Shown here piece by piece: positions 15,535 through 24,657 of a stretch of 64,000 nt of DNA (its first letter is position 1; each line of letters begins with the position of its first letter). The notes under the pieces were generated by a model that was not told where the DNA came from, searched no databases, and saw only the letters and a program-made list of their open reading frames with translations. The stretch lies in contig JAEUGY010000097.1 of NCBI GenBank assembly GCA_016794625.1, positions 1 through 64,000 on the forward strand, read 5' to 3'. Source of the DNA: Opitutaceae bacterium (GTDB lineage Bacteria; Verrucomicrobiota; Verrucomicrobiia; Opitutales; Opitutaceae). The position numbers were made by a program, and so were the translations under genes.

Positions 15535-16751
15535 GGCGCAAGCGTGGCGCCCAGATGCGCGGCGAGGCGCTGGGTGCGCACCCCGTAGAAACCGGCAAAC
15601 GCGCGCAACCGCTCCAGCGTGGCGGGCTGGCCGGGAGCGTGGTCGCGGATGCCCGCGATCATCACGTTCCTCGCGGTGTGCTCGGTGGCGATGAATTCAA
15701 AGACCTTGGTCCGGTAGCCCGCCCACTCCAGCAGCTGGGCGCGGAGGGCGTCGGTGACAAACTCCGCCTGGCGTTCGTGGAAGATGCCGTGGCGAAGCGC
15801 ATCCGCGAGCACCGCCGGGGCGCGCAGCTGCGGGCTCACTTCCTTCTGACAGCAGGGCGACACAATCAGAAGCCGGGCGCCGAGGGAGATGCCGCGGGCC
15901 AGGGCGTCGTCGGTCGCCGTGTCGCAGGCATGCAGGGCGAGCAGGACGTCGAGTGAACCGAGGGCATCGAGTCCGGCCTGATTGATTTCGCCCTGCACAA
16001 AGCGCAGATGCGGCAGGTTTCTCGTCGTGGCCACCTGGTTACACAAGGCGACGAGGTCGGCCCGGGCTTCCACGCCCGTGACCGTGGCGCGATCGCCGAG
16101 CAGCGCCGCGGTAGCGAAGGTGAGGTACCCCTTGCCGCTGCCCATGTCGGCCACCCGCAGGGTGGGCGGGGGCGAGGCCTCCGGGGCGTCACCCGGAGAG
16201 GACGTGAGCCCTGCTTCGACCAGCAGGTGCTGCAGGATCTCGGCGAACTTCTCGATCTGGCGCAGCTTGGAGGCCTTGCCCTCGCGCGGCTGGCCGGCGG
16301 AGTTGGTCACGCCGAGGTCCTGGAGCCAGGGCGATGTCGGTGCGACCAGCCGAAGTTTTTCCCGGTCGTGCTGGGCGGAGGGGGCTGCCGGGGCGGCGCT
16401 GGCCAGCTTGACCCGCAAACGGCCGGCGCCGTCCGGGGTGAGCTCGAGTTGGGCCGTCTGCGCCGGGGTGAACGCGTGGGCGTCCAGCATTTCCCGGCCG
16501 AGCAACGCCTCGATGACACCGAGGGCGTCGGCCGGAAGATGGTTCTTGGTCACGTCGCGCGTTGCGTGCCGGTATACGAACGTCAGATGCGGTCCCCCGC
16601 GCAAGGTGACCGGCCGGACAAAGATGTTGCGCAGCGTGTCGTCGGACGCCGTGGGGGCCGGCTTGCCCAGCGTGAGTTTGACCAGCGTGCCGTCGGAGAC
16701 GGCGGACTGGAGGAGAGCGAGAAAGCGATCACGGGCGGGCGGCAACGTCAC
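15531..16751 (-). CDS. SAM-dependent methyltransferase of the METTL25/Methyltransf_32 type
   Basis: 406 aa. The N-terminal 170 residues carry no recognised catalytic motif but resemble the substrate-binding part of bacterial proteins of this group (VKLTLGKPAP, HLTFVYRHATRDVTKNHLP). The methyltransferase core starts near residue 205 with VADMGSGKGYLTFATAALL, then TVTGVEARADLVALCN and a DVLLALHACDTATDDALA segment; LHACDTATD is typical of PF13679. The target is not known; tRNA or rRNA is plausible. It is the first gene of a two-methyltransferase unit coupled by ATGA. Confidence 0.8.
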   Translation of the reverse strand: MTLPPARDRFLALLQSAVSDGTLVKLTLGKPAPTASDDTLRNIFVRPVTLRGGPHLTFVYRHATRDVTKNHLPADALGVIEALLGREMLDAHAFTPAQTAQLELTPDGAGRLRVKLASAAPAAPSAQHDREKLRLVAPTSPWLQDLGVTNSAGQPREGKASKLRQIEKFAEILQHLLVEAGLTSSPGDAPEASPPPTLRVADMGSGKGYLTFATAALLGDRATVTGVEARADLVALCNQVATTRNLPHLRFVQGEINQAGLDALGSLDVLLALHACDTATDDALARGISLGARLLIVSPCCQKEVSPQLRAPAVLADALRHGIFHERQAEFVTDALRAQLLEWAGYRTKVFEFIATEHTARNVMIAGIRDHAPGQPATLERLRAFAGFYGVRTQRLAAHLGATLAP

Positions 16752-16814
16752 CCGGTGACAGTGTCCGGCCCGGGCTCTCCGGTAAATAGCGGAGTTTTGA
16801 CCGCCTCCCAGCCC

Positions 16815-17336
16815 TCAGGAGGCCGCCGCGGGTGCAACCAGTCCGGGCAGCTCCCAGGCGCCCTCGAGCGCCAGCAGTCGCCGTTTGCGCTCCTCGCCGA
16901 AGGCGAAGCCCGTGAGCGTGCCGTTCGCCCCAATCACGCGGTGGCAGGGAATGAAGACACAGATGGGATTGGCGCCGTTCGCCGCGCCTACGGCGCGGGC
17001 GGCCGAGGGCGAACCGGCATCGCGGGCCAGATCACCATAGGATCGGGTTTGTCCAAACGGGATGCCGAGGAGCAGGGCCCATATTTTCTGTTGGAACGGA
17101 GTGCCGACCGGGGCGTACCTCAGGTCGAAACGCGTGCGCCGGCTCTCGAAGTACTCGGACAGCTGCCGACGAAGCGCGGGCAGGGCGGTGGGTCGTTCCG
17201 GCAAGGCGAGATCGCGGCGCCGGGTGAGAAGGACGTCGCGCCCGCCGAAAGCGGATGCGAGCACCTCGCCGTGCGGACCCACCGCCACGGAAAAGGGGCC
17301 GAGCGGGGTGGAAAGGGTGTCAAAGAGGACGGTCAT
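16815..17336 (-). CDS. ogt: methylated-DNA-[protein]-cysteine S-methyltransferase
   Basis: 173 aa. The suicide repair protein transfers alkyl groups from O6-alkylguanine or O4-alkylthymine to its own cysteine. The active-site block is NPICVFIPCHRVIGANGTLTGF with acceptor C131; FQQKIWALLLGIPFGQTRSYGDLA is the DNA-binding helix-turn-helix part and SPSAARAVGAANG carries the arginine finger. The N-terminal ribonuclease-like domain is short but present. The gene is separated by one base from the stop of the Ada/AlkA fusion gene upstream, so they are one alkylation-repair operon. Confidence 0.94.
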   Translation of the reverse strand: MTVLFDTLSTPLGPFSVAVGPHGEVLASAFGGRDVLLTRRRDLALPERPTALPALRRQLSEYFESRRTRFDLRYAPVGTPFQQKIWALLLGIPFGQTRSYGDLARDAGSPSAARAVGAANGANPICVFIPCHRVIGANGTLTGFAFGEERKRRLLALEGAWELPGLVAPAAAS

Positions 17337-17337
17337 G

Positions 17338-18795
17338 TCAGGTGGGAGCGGGTTGAGTGAGCTGCCAAAGGTGGGCGGTGGCGAGCGAACGGTAGGGAGA
17401 GAAGACAGCCATCAAACGCCGCGTGGCGTCGTGGTCCGGGCGTTCGGTCAGACCAAAGAGAGCCTGCAATCCGCTGCCGACGCCGGTGTCTCCCAGCGGC
17501 ACGCAGTCGGCGAAGCCCAGCGCGCGCATCATGACGTAGTTGACCGACCAGGGCCCGAGCCCGCGCACTCCCAGCAGCGTGCGTTCGACCCGGGTGGCCG
17601 ACTGGAGGGCGAGGGCGTCGAGCGGCAGCGCGCCGGAGGCCACCTGCCGGCTGATTTCGATCAAGTAGGACGCCTTGGGACGCGAAAATTTGAGAGGGAG
17701 CAGGTCCGCGACGTCGAGCGCGGCGACCGCGGCGGGCGTGGGCGGCAGGTACCAATCTTCGGATACACGTTGACCGGCGCGTTCGAAGAGACGACGGCGC
17801 AGCTGGTAGGCGAAAGGCAGGTTGATTTGCTGGCCGATGATCGACCAGAGCAGTCCGTCGAACACGGTCGGTGTTTGGGAGAGACGCAACTCCTCACGCC
17901 CGGCGGTCAGCCGTGCCAGCCCGAGTTTGGCGGCGAGACGAACGAAGGGCACCGTCTCCTGACCCAACCCCAGCAGGCCGCCCACGACCGCATGCACCGC
18001 CGCGCCGAGCGCCGGCTGGGGACCGGAGGGGGTGAGGAGAAGCTCCCAGGTTGCGACCAGCGGATCGGAGCGCAGGTCCAGGCGAATCTTGACGGGAAGG
18101 GTGTCGACGCGGGTGACCAGGGTGAAAACGCCCTGATCGATGCGTTCGGTCACACTGACCGGATCGCGACCGAGGGCCCGCACGAGGTGGGCACGGGGGT
18201 AGGCGGGAGGCAGTTCGATCGCAAACCCCGCCGCTCCCGCCGCGGCCAGCGCGCGGTAGGCGGCGGGCGTAACTCCTTGAGATCGCCGGAAGTGTTCGTG
18301 GAAGACGGAAAGCGACTCAAACCCGGCGTCGAAGGCGAGGTCGGCGAGTTTGGTGTTCGTGGTGGCTAGGCTCACCTTGGCCCGGGCCAGCCGACTGCGC
18401 AGGATCAACTCCGCCGGGGTGAGGTGGAAGTGCTGCCGGCAGAGTTCAAAGAACCGGGTCGTGCCGAAACCCGAGCGCTTCACCAGGGCGGGCACATCGG
18501 CAAACCAGGCCGGGTTCTCCCGAATTTCCGCCGCGAGGGTTTCCATGTCCTCCCGCACGGGATCGGAGCCCCGGGCATAGTCGTCGGGATGGCACTTCCG
18601 ACACGCCCGCAGCCCGGCGGCGCGGGCGGCTTCGCAGGTCGGATAGAAATCCACGTTTTCCGGCTTCGGTTTGCGGGCCTTGCAGGAAGGCAGGCAGTAG
18701 ATGCCGGTGGTGCGCACTCCGGTGAAGAATTGCCCGTTGTAGGTTGGGTCTCCCGCCACGAGGCGGGCGTACATGTAGGGATGACTGAGGCGCAT
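17338..18795 (-). CDS. Ada N-domain / AraC / AlkA 3-methyladenine glycosylase fusion
   Basis: 485 aa. Residues 1-75 form the zinc-binding Ada N-terminal domain with C34, C38, C65 and C68 (GIYCLPSC, RACRKC), where one cysteine takes the methyl group from phosphotriesters. About 85-190 is an AraC-type helix-turn-helix (FGTTRFFELCRQHFHLTPAE, FESLSVFHEHFRRSQGVTPA). About 200-485 is an AlkA-like base-excision glycosylase with HhH motif LLGVRGLGPWSVNY and catalytic D436 (VPLGD). It would sense alkylation damage, activate its operon and excise alkylated bases. The start at 18795 begins the conserved domain; 80 further upstream codons lack homology. The methyltransferase function is in the adjacent ogt. 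Confidence 0.92.
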   Translation of the reverse strand: MRLSHPYMYARLVAGDPTYNGQFFTGVRTTGIYCLPSCKARKPKPENVDFYPTCEAARAAGLRACRKCHPDDYARGSDPVREDMETLAAEIRENPAWFADVPALVKRSGFGTTRFFELCRQHFHLTPAELILRSRLARAKVSLATTNTKLADLAFDAGFESLSVFHEHFRRSQGVTPAAYRALAAAGAAGFAIELPPAYPRAHLVRALGRDPVSVTERIDQGVFTLVTRVDTLPVKIRLDLRSDPLVATWELLLTPSGPQPALGAAVHAVVGGLLGLGQETVPFVRLAAKLGLARLTAGREELRLSQTPTVFDGLLWSIIGQQINLPFAYQLRRRLFERAGQRVSEDWYLPPTPAAVAALDVADLLPLKFSRPKASYLIEISRQVASGALPLDALALQSATRVERTLLGVRGLGPWSVNYVMMRALGFADCVPLGDTGVGSGLQALFGLTERPDHDATRRLMAVFSPYRSLATAHLWQLTQPAPT

Positions 18796-18886
18796 CGGGA
18801 CGTACTCTACGCGGCGGGGGCGGTTTTGTCGTCCGGATAATTTCGGGGCAATTTTCCCGGTGACTCTGGCGGGCAGGCCGTCCGGG

Positions 18887-21019
18887 TCAGACCCGCGAAC
18901 CCAGCGCGTGGGCAAAGGCACGCGCAAAGGCGGGGGCGTCGAGCAGCCGGGAGGCGAGCAGACGTCCACGGAGGGACAACCGGAGCTCGCGGAGGAGCTC
19001 GGGCGCGCCGGCGAGCGTGACGACCCGCTCGACATAGTCGCCCACTGAATACGTGATCACCTGGGGAAGCCCGGCGGCATCAAGCAGGCTGGCGCCGCTG
19101 CGGCTGAACGGGTGCCGGCCGGCGCAGGTGACGACTGGCGTGCCCATCCACAGCGCATCGCAGGTGGTGGTGGCGCCATTGAACGGGAACGTGTCGAGGA
19201 TCAGATCGATCTGCGCGCAGAGTCCGAGGTAGTCGGAGAACGGAAGACGGCCGACGAAGGAGACCCGTTCGGAGGCGATGCCCTGCCGGCTCCAGCGATC
19301 GAGGACGGCCCGGCGCTGATCGGCGGACGTGGCGTGCAGGACGAAGCGGGCGCGCGGGAGTCGCCGCAAGATGTCCGCCCAGGCATCGAGGACCGCGGGC
19401 GTCACTTTGCCGGGATGTCCGAGGCAGCCGAGCTGGACGACGTCGCTGGCGCGGGGGACGGTGGGAGGTGCGTTTTCCGGTGGCGTGTAGCACCAGTACG
19501 GCGACTCCAGCATGACCGGGATTTCAGGAAAGAGCGCCGGCTCCGTGCCGGGAGCCTCCAGCAGACGATCGGTGAGCCGGTACGGGATGGAAGCGACGCC
19601 GGTGCCGCCCGGATAACCGAGGTAGCTGATCTGAAACGGAGCGGGCCGGCGCTGGAAAAGCGGAAGACGATTGCCGCTGGTATGGAGGGAGAGATCGATG
19701 AGCACATCGATGCCGTCGGCCCCGATCCAAGAGGCCACATCGGCGTCGCTTCGACCCGCGATGGGACGCCAAAGAGCGGTGTCCCGCTTCAAGCGGGCAC
19801 TCAGCCCGTCCTCGCGCACGGCATCCGAATACGCCACCCACTCAAGTCCGGCGGCCGCCCCCTCTGAGAGCAGCCCGAGAAGAAACCGACCGACGGGATG
19901 TTCGCGCAGGTCGGCACTGACCAGACCCACGCGCAGACGGTCCGGTCGGAGCCGAGCGCGGCGTGCCGGTGTGGGACCGAGAGCCGACGGAAGCGCCGGT
20001 GGCACGCGACGATTCCAAGCGGCGAACGCGTCGTGCAGGACCGATACGGGAGCGTCCGCGTAGTGAAGTGCGAGAATGAGATTGCTCTGATACGAGGCGT
20101 CCGCCGGTGCGGCGACCGAGGCCTGGCGAAACGAGACGGCGGCGTCCGCCGGCCGACCCTGGTCGAGGCGGGCGTTGGCGAGATTATTGTGTGCCGCGGC
20201 CAGTCCCGGGGCGAGGGACACCGCGCGTTCCAGGACCGCGACCGCCTCGTCGCTCCGGCCGACGGCGCGCAGGGCGGTGCCGAGCGAAACGAGCAAATCG
20301 GGCTGGTCCGGGTGAAGCGCGACGGCCTCGGTGAACCGCGTGACGGCGTCTTCATTTCGCCCTGACACGAGCAGAAGATTGCCCAGGTCAAGGTGAACCG
20401 AAATCAATCCGGGAGCGAGGGAGCGGGCGCGGAGAAACGCCTGCTCCGCCGCTGCGAGCAGCCCACGGTCCTGCCAGACACGACCCAGCGAGGCGTGCGC
20501 CGGGGCGAGGGACGGATCGAGCTGCAAGGCCTGTTCGAGCGCGGCCTGTGCGGCTGCGGGGTCTCCACTCAGGCGCAACAGCGCTCCCACATTGGCGTGC
20601 AGGGCGGCATGGGACGGCTGCAGCCGAAGCGCCTCGCGGTAGGCGCGAATGGCTTCGGCGAGGTGGAGCGCGTGCTGACACAGCGTGGCGTAGTCGATCC
20701 ACGCCTCGACGGAACGCGGATCCACCTCCGTCCGGGTGCGCAGACACGTGATTGCGGACTCGCGTTGACCGGCGGCCAAGAAGGCCTGCGCGAGCAGACG
20801 TCGCGAGTCATCGGACTCCGGGTTGCGCGCACACGCCCGCTCCAACCAGGAGACAGCCAGGGCGGGCCGGTTGGTCTGCAGAGCGAGAAGTCCCAGCTGA
20901 TGCAGGATGCGCGGTGCTTCGGGATCCGACTCCAGCGCCTGGCCGTAGCCCGCCTCCGCGTCGCCGAGGCGGCCGGCGCGGTGGTGGTCGAGGGCGCGGG
21001 AAAAGAGATCGTCGGACAC
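18887..21019 (-). CDS. TPR protein with O-GlcNAc-transferase-like (GT41) domain
   Basis: 710 aa. Residues 1 to about 330 are around nine tetratricopeptide repeats (for example AHASLGRVWQDRGLLAAAEQ and AHNNLANARLDQGRPADAAV). The C-terminal half is a SPINDLY/OGT-type glycosyltransferase: RVGLVSADLREHPVGRFLLG, FQISYLGYPGGTGVASIPYR, QLGCLGHPGKVTPAVLDAWA, FVGRLPFSDYLGLCAQIDLI and DTFPFNGATTTCDALWMGTP. The H-x-V and DxxPxNG elements fit the GT41 donor site. Bacterial members glycosylate proteins or surface polymers; the target is unknown. The gene stands alone between the repair operon and a divergent secreted protein gene. Confidence 0.92.
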   Translation of the reverse strand: MSDDLFSRALDHHRAGRLGDAEAGYGQALESDPEAPRILHQLGLLALQTNRPALAVSWLERACARNPESDDSRRLLAQAFLAAGQRESAITCLRTRTEVDPRSVEAWIDYATLCQHALHLAEAIRAYREALRLQPSHAALHANVGALLRLSGDPAAAQAALEQALQLDPSLAPAHASLGRVWQDRGLLAAAEQAFLRARSLAPGLISVHLDLGNLLLVSGRNEDAVTRFTEAVALHPDQPDLLVSLGTALRAVGRSDEAVAVLERAVSLAPGLAAAHNNLANARLDQGRPADAAVSFRQASVAAPADASYQSNLILALHYADAPVSVLHDAFAAWNRRVPPALPSALGPTPARRARLRPDRLRVGLVSADLREHPVGRFLLGLLSEGAAAGLEWVAYSDAVREDGLSARLKRDTALWRPIAGRSDADVASWIGADGIDVLIDLSLHTSGNRLPLFQRRPAPFQISYLGYPGGTGVASIPYRLTDRLLEAPGTEPALFPEIPVMLESPYWCYTPPENAPPTVPRASDVVQLGCLGHPGKVTPAVLDAWADILRRLPRARFVLHATSADQRRAVLDRWSRQGIASERVSFVGRLPFSDYLGLCAQIDLILDTFPFNGATTTCDALWMGTPVVTCAGRHPFSRSGASLLDAAGLPQVITYSVGDYVERVVTLAGAPELLRELRLSLRGRLLASRLLDAPAFARAFAHALGSRV

Positions 21020-21208
21020 GGTGGAAGCAACCTGTGGTCGCAGGTCCCGAGCCGATCAAGCGCGGCGTTCCGAAGCGAGCTGATGTTGCACCGACGTTGC
21101 GGGCGCCGCCGACCCGGTGCGGTGAAACGAAAGCGGACCCCGCCCGGTGATGCGAGGAGGTGGCTTGCACGACGGAAGACGTGCGTTAGCCTCCATCCCG
21201 TTCCCCCT

Positions 21209-22735
21209 ATGCACCTCCGCTTGCGCCGCCTCCCCTGTTTGCGCCTGTCGCCCCCCGTCGTTGGACCCGGACGGACGGAGGGTCCCACGTCGACGACCGG
21301 GAGGATCGTCCCCGCGTTACGGGCGTTGGGCGGCTTTCTGGCGCTCGTCTGCTGCTTGTCCGCCAGTTTCGCAGCCGCGGACACCGCACGCACGGTGCTT
21401 TTCATTGCGGGTCCGCCCAGCCACGGCCCCGGGCTGCATGAATTTCCCCGCGGTTGCACCCTGCTGGCGGACGCGCTCGCCTCCTCCGGGTTGCCCGTCA
21501 AGGCGGAGGTCTCGCTCGGCTGGCCCGCCGACGAGCGACGGGTGCGGGAGGCGGATGTTGTGGTGCTGTATTCGGATGGCCTCGCCGACCACGTGGCCAA
21601 GGGCCAGGGACCGGCGCTGCGGCGGCGATTCGACGCCGGAAAAGCGCTGGTCGTGCTCCATTTTGCACTCGAGGCCCCCGAGGATGACGCCGAGCTCCGC
21701 GCGGTGTTGCTCGATGCCGTGGGCGGACGCTTTGAGGCCGGGTGGTCGGTGAATCCGACCTGGACCGTGCGGACTCCCGCGTGGCCGCGGCATCCGGTGA
21801 CGCGAGGAATGGCGGCGTTTGAAGTGGAAGACGAGTGGTACTACCACCTCCGGTTTCGCGCCGGCGGCGTCGGGTTGCAGCCCATCTTGTCCGTGCTTCC
21901 ACCCGCGAACAGCCTGGGCGACGACGGTCCGCGTTCCGGCAATCCCACCGTGCGTGCCGCGCTCGCCCAAGGCGAACCGCAGGTCCTGGCCTGGACCGCC
22001 CAGACCCCGCATGGGGCGAGAGGGTTCGGTTTCACCGGAGGTCACTTTCATCGCAACTGGTATCAGCCGGCCTTTCGCCGCCTCGTGACCAATGGCATTG
22101 CCTGGGCGGCGGGCCTCGAGGTGCCGGAGACCGGCGTGACGTCCACGGCCTCGGCGGCGCCCGTGTATCCGACCATCGATGAGTCGATTGCGCGCGGAGA
22201 TGTGGCCGACGTCGCGCGCCACCTCGATGCGGACCCGGCGCAGATCAACGGCCGGCCCGAGGCCAAGTTGCGCCCCCTCCATCAGGCGATCCTCCGCCGC
22301 AAGGTGCCGGTGATCGAGCTGTTGCTCGCCCGCGGGGCGGACCCCCGGCTGCCCGACCCCGCGCAGCGTTCCCCCTTGCAGATGGCGGTGGAACGTGCGG
22401 ATGCGACGGCGGTGGAATTGCTGTTGAAGGCTGGGGCCGATCCCAAGGCGAGGGACAAGGCCGGCTGGTCGGCGCTACACCACGCGGGGGCAAAGAATCA
22501 ACTGGCCATCGCCCGCCTCCTGCTCGATGGCGGCGCGGACCCCAATCAGAAGAGCGAACTCGGCGGAACTCCGCTGCACGAGGCCGCAGTGGGCGGAAGT
22601 GTGGAGCTGATCCAGCTGCTGCTCGAACGCGGGACGGATCCCACCGTGGTCTCCAAGACAGGTGTGACGGGACTGGACCTCGCCCGGCAGTACAAGAACG
22701 AACCCGTCGTCCGATTTCTGGAGAGCCGCCGCTAG
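21209..22735 (+). CDS. secreted ThuA-like / ankyrin-repeat fusion protein
   Basis: 508 aa from ATG 21209; the frame is open for 272 codons upstream but that part is antisense to the TPR-OGT gene. A hydrophobic export segment lies at about 37-58 (LRALGGFLALVCCLSASFAA) after an unusually long, basic n-region. Residues 60-310 are a ThuA-type class I glutamine amidotransferase-like domain (VLFIAGPPSHGPGLHEF, ADVVVLYSDGLADH, HPVTRGMAAFEVEDEWYYHL, ARGFGFTGGHFHRNW). Residues about 325-505 are five ankyrin repeats (LRPLHQAILRRKVPVIELLL, SALHHAGAKNQLAIARLLLD). ThuA is associated with sugar metabolism in Verrucomicrobia; the partner bound by the ankyrin part is unknown. Confidence 0.88.
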   Translation: MHLRLRRLPCLRLSPPVVGPGRTEGPTSTTGRIVPALRALGGFLALVCCLSASFAAADTARTVLFIAGPPSHGPGLHEFPRGCTLLADALASSGLPVKAEVSLGWPADERRVREADVVVLYSDGLADHVAKGQGPALRRRFDAGKALVVLHFALEAPEDDAELRAVLLDAVGGRFEAGWSVNPTWTVRTPAWPRHPVTRGMAAFEVEDEWYYHLRFRAGGVGLQPILSVLPPANSLGDDGPRSGNPTVRAALAQGEPQVLAWTAQTPHGARGFGFTGGHFHRNWYQPAFRRLVTNGIAWAAGLEVPETGVTSTASAAPVYPTIDESIARGDVADVARHLDADPAQINGRPEAKLRPLHQAILRRKVPVIELLLARGADPRLPDPAQRSPLQMAVERADATAVELLLKAGADPKARDKAGWSALHHAGAKNQLAIARLLLDGGADPNQKSELGGTPLHEAAVGGSVELIQLLLERGTDPTVVSKTGVTGLDLARQYKNEPVVRFLESRR

Positions 22736-22757
22736 CCTCTGCTGCGCTTTGCTGCGG

Positions 22758-23726
22758 TCAGAGCCCCAGGGCCGACCAACGGCTCAGTTCGCGCCCGATG
22801 GCCTCGTGCAGCCCGGCCAGCGCGAGCCCGGGAGGCTGCCGCCGCAGGTGGAGCCGGTAGGATAGCGCCGAGGCGGCTTCAGGCCAACCCTTCGGCTCAC
22901 GGGGATGCGTCCACTCCCGCCACAGGTAGTCGGCGCACCACCGCCGCGCCGCCAGGGCGGCCAGGCGGTCGCGCCACCGCAGCGTCAGCCGACGCGTATT
23001 GGCTTCGTCGCGACGCTTGCGTCCCGGCGAGCTGCTCACATGGTGCCGCACCCGGCTGCGCAGGGCGACCACGTTGCGCCGGCCGGCTTCGGCGGCGCGG
23101 AAACACAGGTCCACGTCCTCACAACCGTTGAGGTAACCCTCGTCGAAGCCTCCCAGCTCCCCCCAAAGCCCCCGGTCGATGAGCAGGCAGGCGCCCGTGA
23201 CCGCTTCGGCGGCGACCACGCGGCGCAGGCCGACCGAGGAGCCGAAGGGAAGGGTGCGAACGTGCTCGGGTTTTCCCTTCAAATTGATGCGGATGCCGGC
23301 GTGGTCCACGTGACCGCCGTCCACGGCGGTCTGCACATTCCCGACCACGCCGGCGCGAGGCCCGAGGGCGCGATGTGCGGCCAACATCGGAGGCAGCCAG
23401 CCCGGTTGGAGCACCAAGTCGTTGTTCAGAAGAGCCAGCAGCCGCCCCTCGGCCACGGCGGCCGCGCGGTTGTTGCTCACGGCGTAGCCGAGGTTGCGCT
23501 CGTTGAGCACCACGCGGGTGTCATTTCGTCGCAGATTCGCCAGCCAGTCGCGGGTTCCATCCGTGCTGCCATCGTCCACCAGAATGAGCTCCCGGCTCAA
23601 CCCGGATGGCCAGGTTGAGTCCAGGCTCGCCAGACAGGCCTGCGTCAGGGCGAGGCAGTTGTAGAGAGGGACAAGGACTGAAACCGTCGGGGCAGAGGAC
23701 CGGGGTGCCACCACGGCGACAAGCAC
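22758..23726 (-). CDS. family 2 glycosyltransferase
   Basis: 322 aa, GT-A fold. PTVSVLVPLYNCLALTQACL and LILVDDGSTDGTRDWL carry the nucleotide-sugar site; LLALLNNDLVLQPGWLPPML includes the DxD-like metal motif, and GGFDEGYLNGCEDVDLCFRA is the acceptor-side ED motif of rhamnosyl-transferase-like GT2 enzymes. The start is GTG at 23726, three bases after the stop of rfbA. As the last gene of the operon making a dTDP-deoxysugar, it may transfer that sugar to a surface polysaccharide; this is inference. Confidence 0.9.
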   Translation of the reverse strand: MLVAVVAPRSSAPTVSVLVPLYNCLALTQACLASLDSTWPSGLSRELILVDDGSTDGTRDWLANLRRNDTRVVLNERNLGYAVSNNRAAAVAEGRLLALLNNDLVLQPGWLPPMLAAHRALGPRAGVVGNVQTAVDGGHVDHAGIRINLKGKPEHVRTLPFGSSVGLRRVVAAEAVTGACLLIDRGLWGELGGFDEGYLNGCEDVDLCFRAAEAGRRNVVALRSRVRHHVSSSPGRKRRDEANTRRLTLRWRDRLAALAARRWCADYLWREWTHPREPKGWPEAASALSYRLHLRRQPPGLALAGLHEAIGRELSRWSALGL

Positions 23727-23729
23727 GGC

Positions 23730-24638
23730 TCAGGCCAGTATGCGACGCAAGTATTCTCCGTAGCTCGACTTGCCGAGCCGCTTGATCTGCGCCTCGAGAC
23801 CGGCGCGATCGATCCAGCCCTGCCGCCAGGCGATCTCTTCCAGACAGGCGATCTTCAGGCCCTGCCGGTTCTCGATCACACTGACGAACTGGGCGGCATC
23901 GAGCAGGGAGTCGTGCGTGCCGGTGTCGAGCCACGCCGTGCCTCGCCCGAGAATCTCAACGTGGAGTGAGCCCTGTTCCAGATAGAGCCGGTTCAGGTCG
24001 GTGATTTCGAGTTCGCCGCGGGGAGACGGCTTGAGCGACTGCGCCATCGTCACCACGTGGCGGTCGTAGAAATAAAGACCGGGCACCGCGAAGTTTGACT
24101 TCGGCCGGGCGGGCTTCTCCTCCAGACTCAGGACGCGGCCGTCGTCGGCAAACTCGACCACGCCGTATGCGGTGGGATTCGCCACGTGGTAACCAAAGAC
24201 CGTCGCCCCACGCTCGCGGAGCGATGCGGCCTGCACGGATTTGGCGAAATCGTGACCGTAGAAAAGATTGTCCCCCAGCACGAGCGCAGAGGGCGTGGCG
24301 TCGTCGAGGAACCCGACCTGGGAGGCGATGAGGAACGCCTGGGCCAGACCATCCGGGCTCGGCTGTTCGGCGTAGGTGAGCGTCAGTCCGAACTGCTCGC
24401 CCGTGCCGAGGAGACGCTTGAACAAGGGAAGATCGAGTGGCGTCGAGATGATCAGCACCTCGCGAATCCCGGCCAGCATCAGCACCGACAGCGGATAGTA
24501 GATCATCGGCTTGTCGTACACCGGCATCAACTGTTTGGAGACAGCGATGGTCAGCGGGTAGAGCCGGGTGCCGGAGCCGCCGGCGAGCACGATGCCCCGG
24601 CGTTTCGACCGGGAGGGAAGGTACGAGGGGGAGGTCAC
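23730..24638 (-). CDS. rfbA: glucose-1-phosphate thymidylyltransferase
   Basis: 302 aa, close to the usual 290. It catalyses dTTP + glucose-1-phosphate to dTDP-glucose, the entry step to dTDP-deoxysugars. Motifs: GIVLAGGSGTRLYPLTIAVSKQLMPVYDKPM, of which GGSGTRL is the nucleotide loop; ALVLGDNLFYG; and AWLDTGTHDSLLDAAQFV. Homology starts a few residues after a GTG at 24638 (VTSPSYLPSRSKRRG), taken as the start; the frame remains open farther upstream inside rfbB. It lies 19 bases after rfbB and 3 bases before the family 2 glycosyltransferase gene. Confidence 0.94.
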   Translation of the reverse strand: MTSPSYLPSRSKRRGIVLAGGSGTRLYPLTIAVSKQLMPVYDKPMIYYPLSVLMLAGIREVLIISTPLDLPLFKRLLGTGEQFGLTLTYAEQPSPDGLAQAFLIASQVGFLDDATPSALVLGDNLFYGHDFAKSVQAASLRERGATVFGYHVANPTAYGVVEFADDGRVLSLEEKPARPKSNFAVPGLYFYDRHVVTMAQSLKPSPRGELEITDLNRLYLEQGSLHVEILGRGTAWLDTGTHDSLLDAAQFVSVIENRQGLKIACLEEIAWRQGWIDRAGLEAQIKRLGKSSYGEYLRRILA

Positions 24639-24657
24639 AAGAGGAGAGAGAGAAGCC

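Noticed and set aside
20393..21208. 272-codon N-terminal extension of the ThuA-ankyrin frame
   Set aside because: It is antisense to the TPR-OGT gene, has no homology, and a signal peptide starts at 21209.
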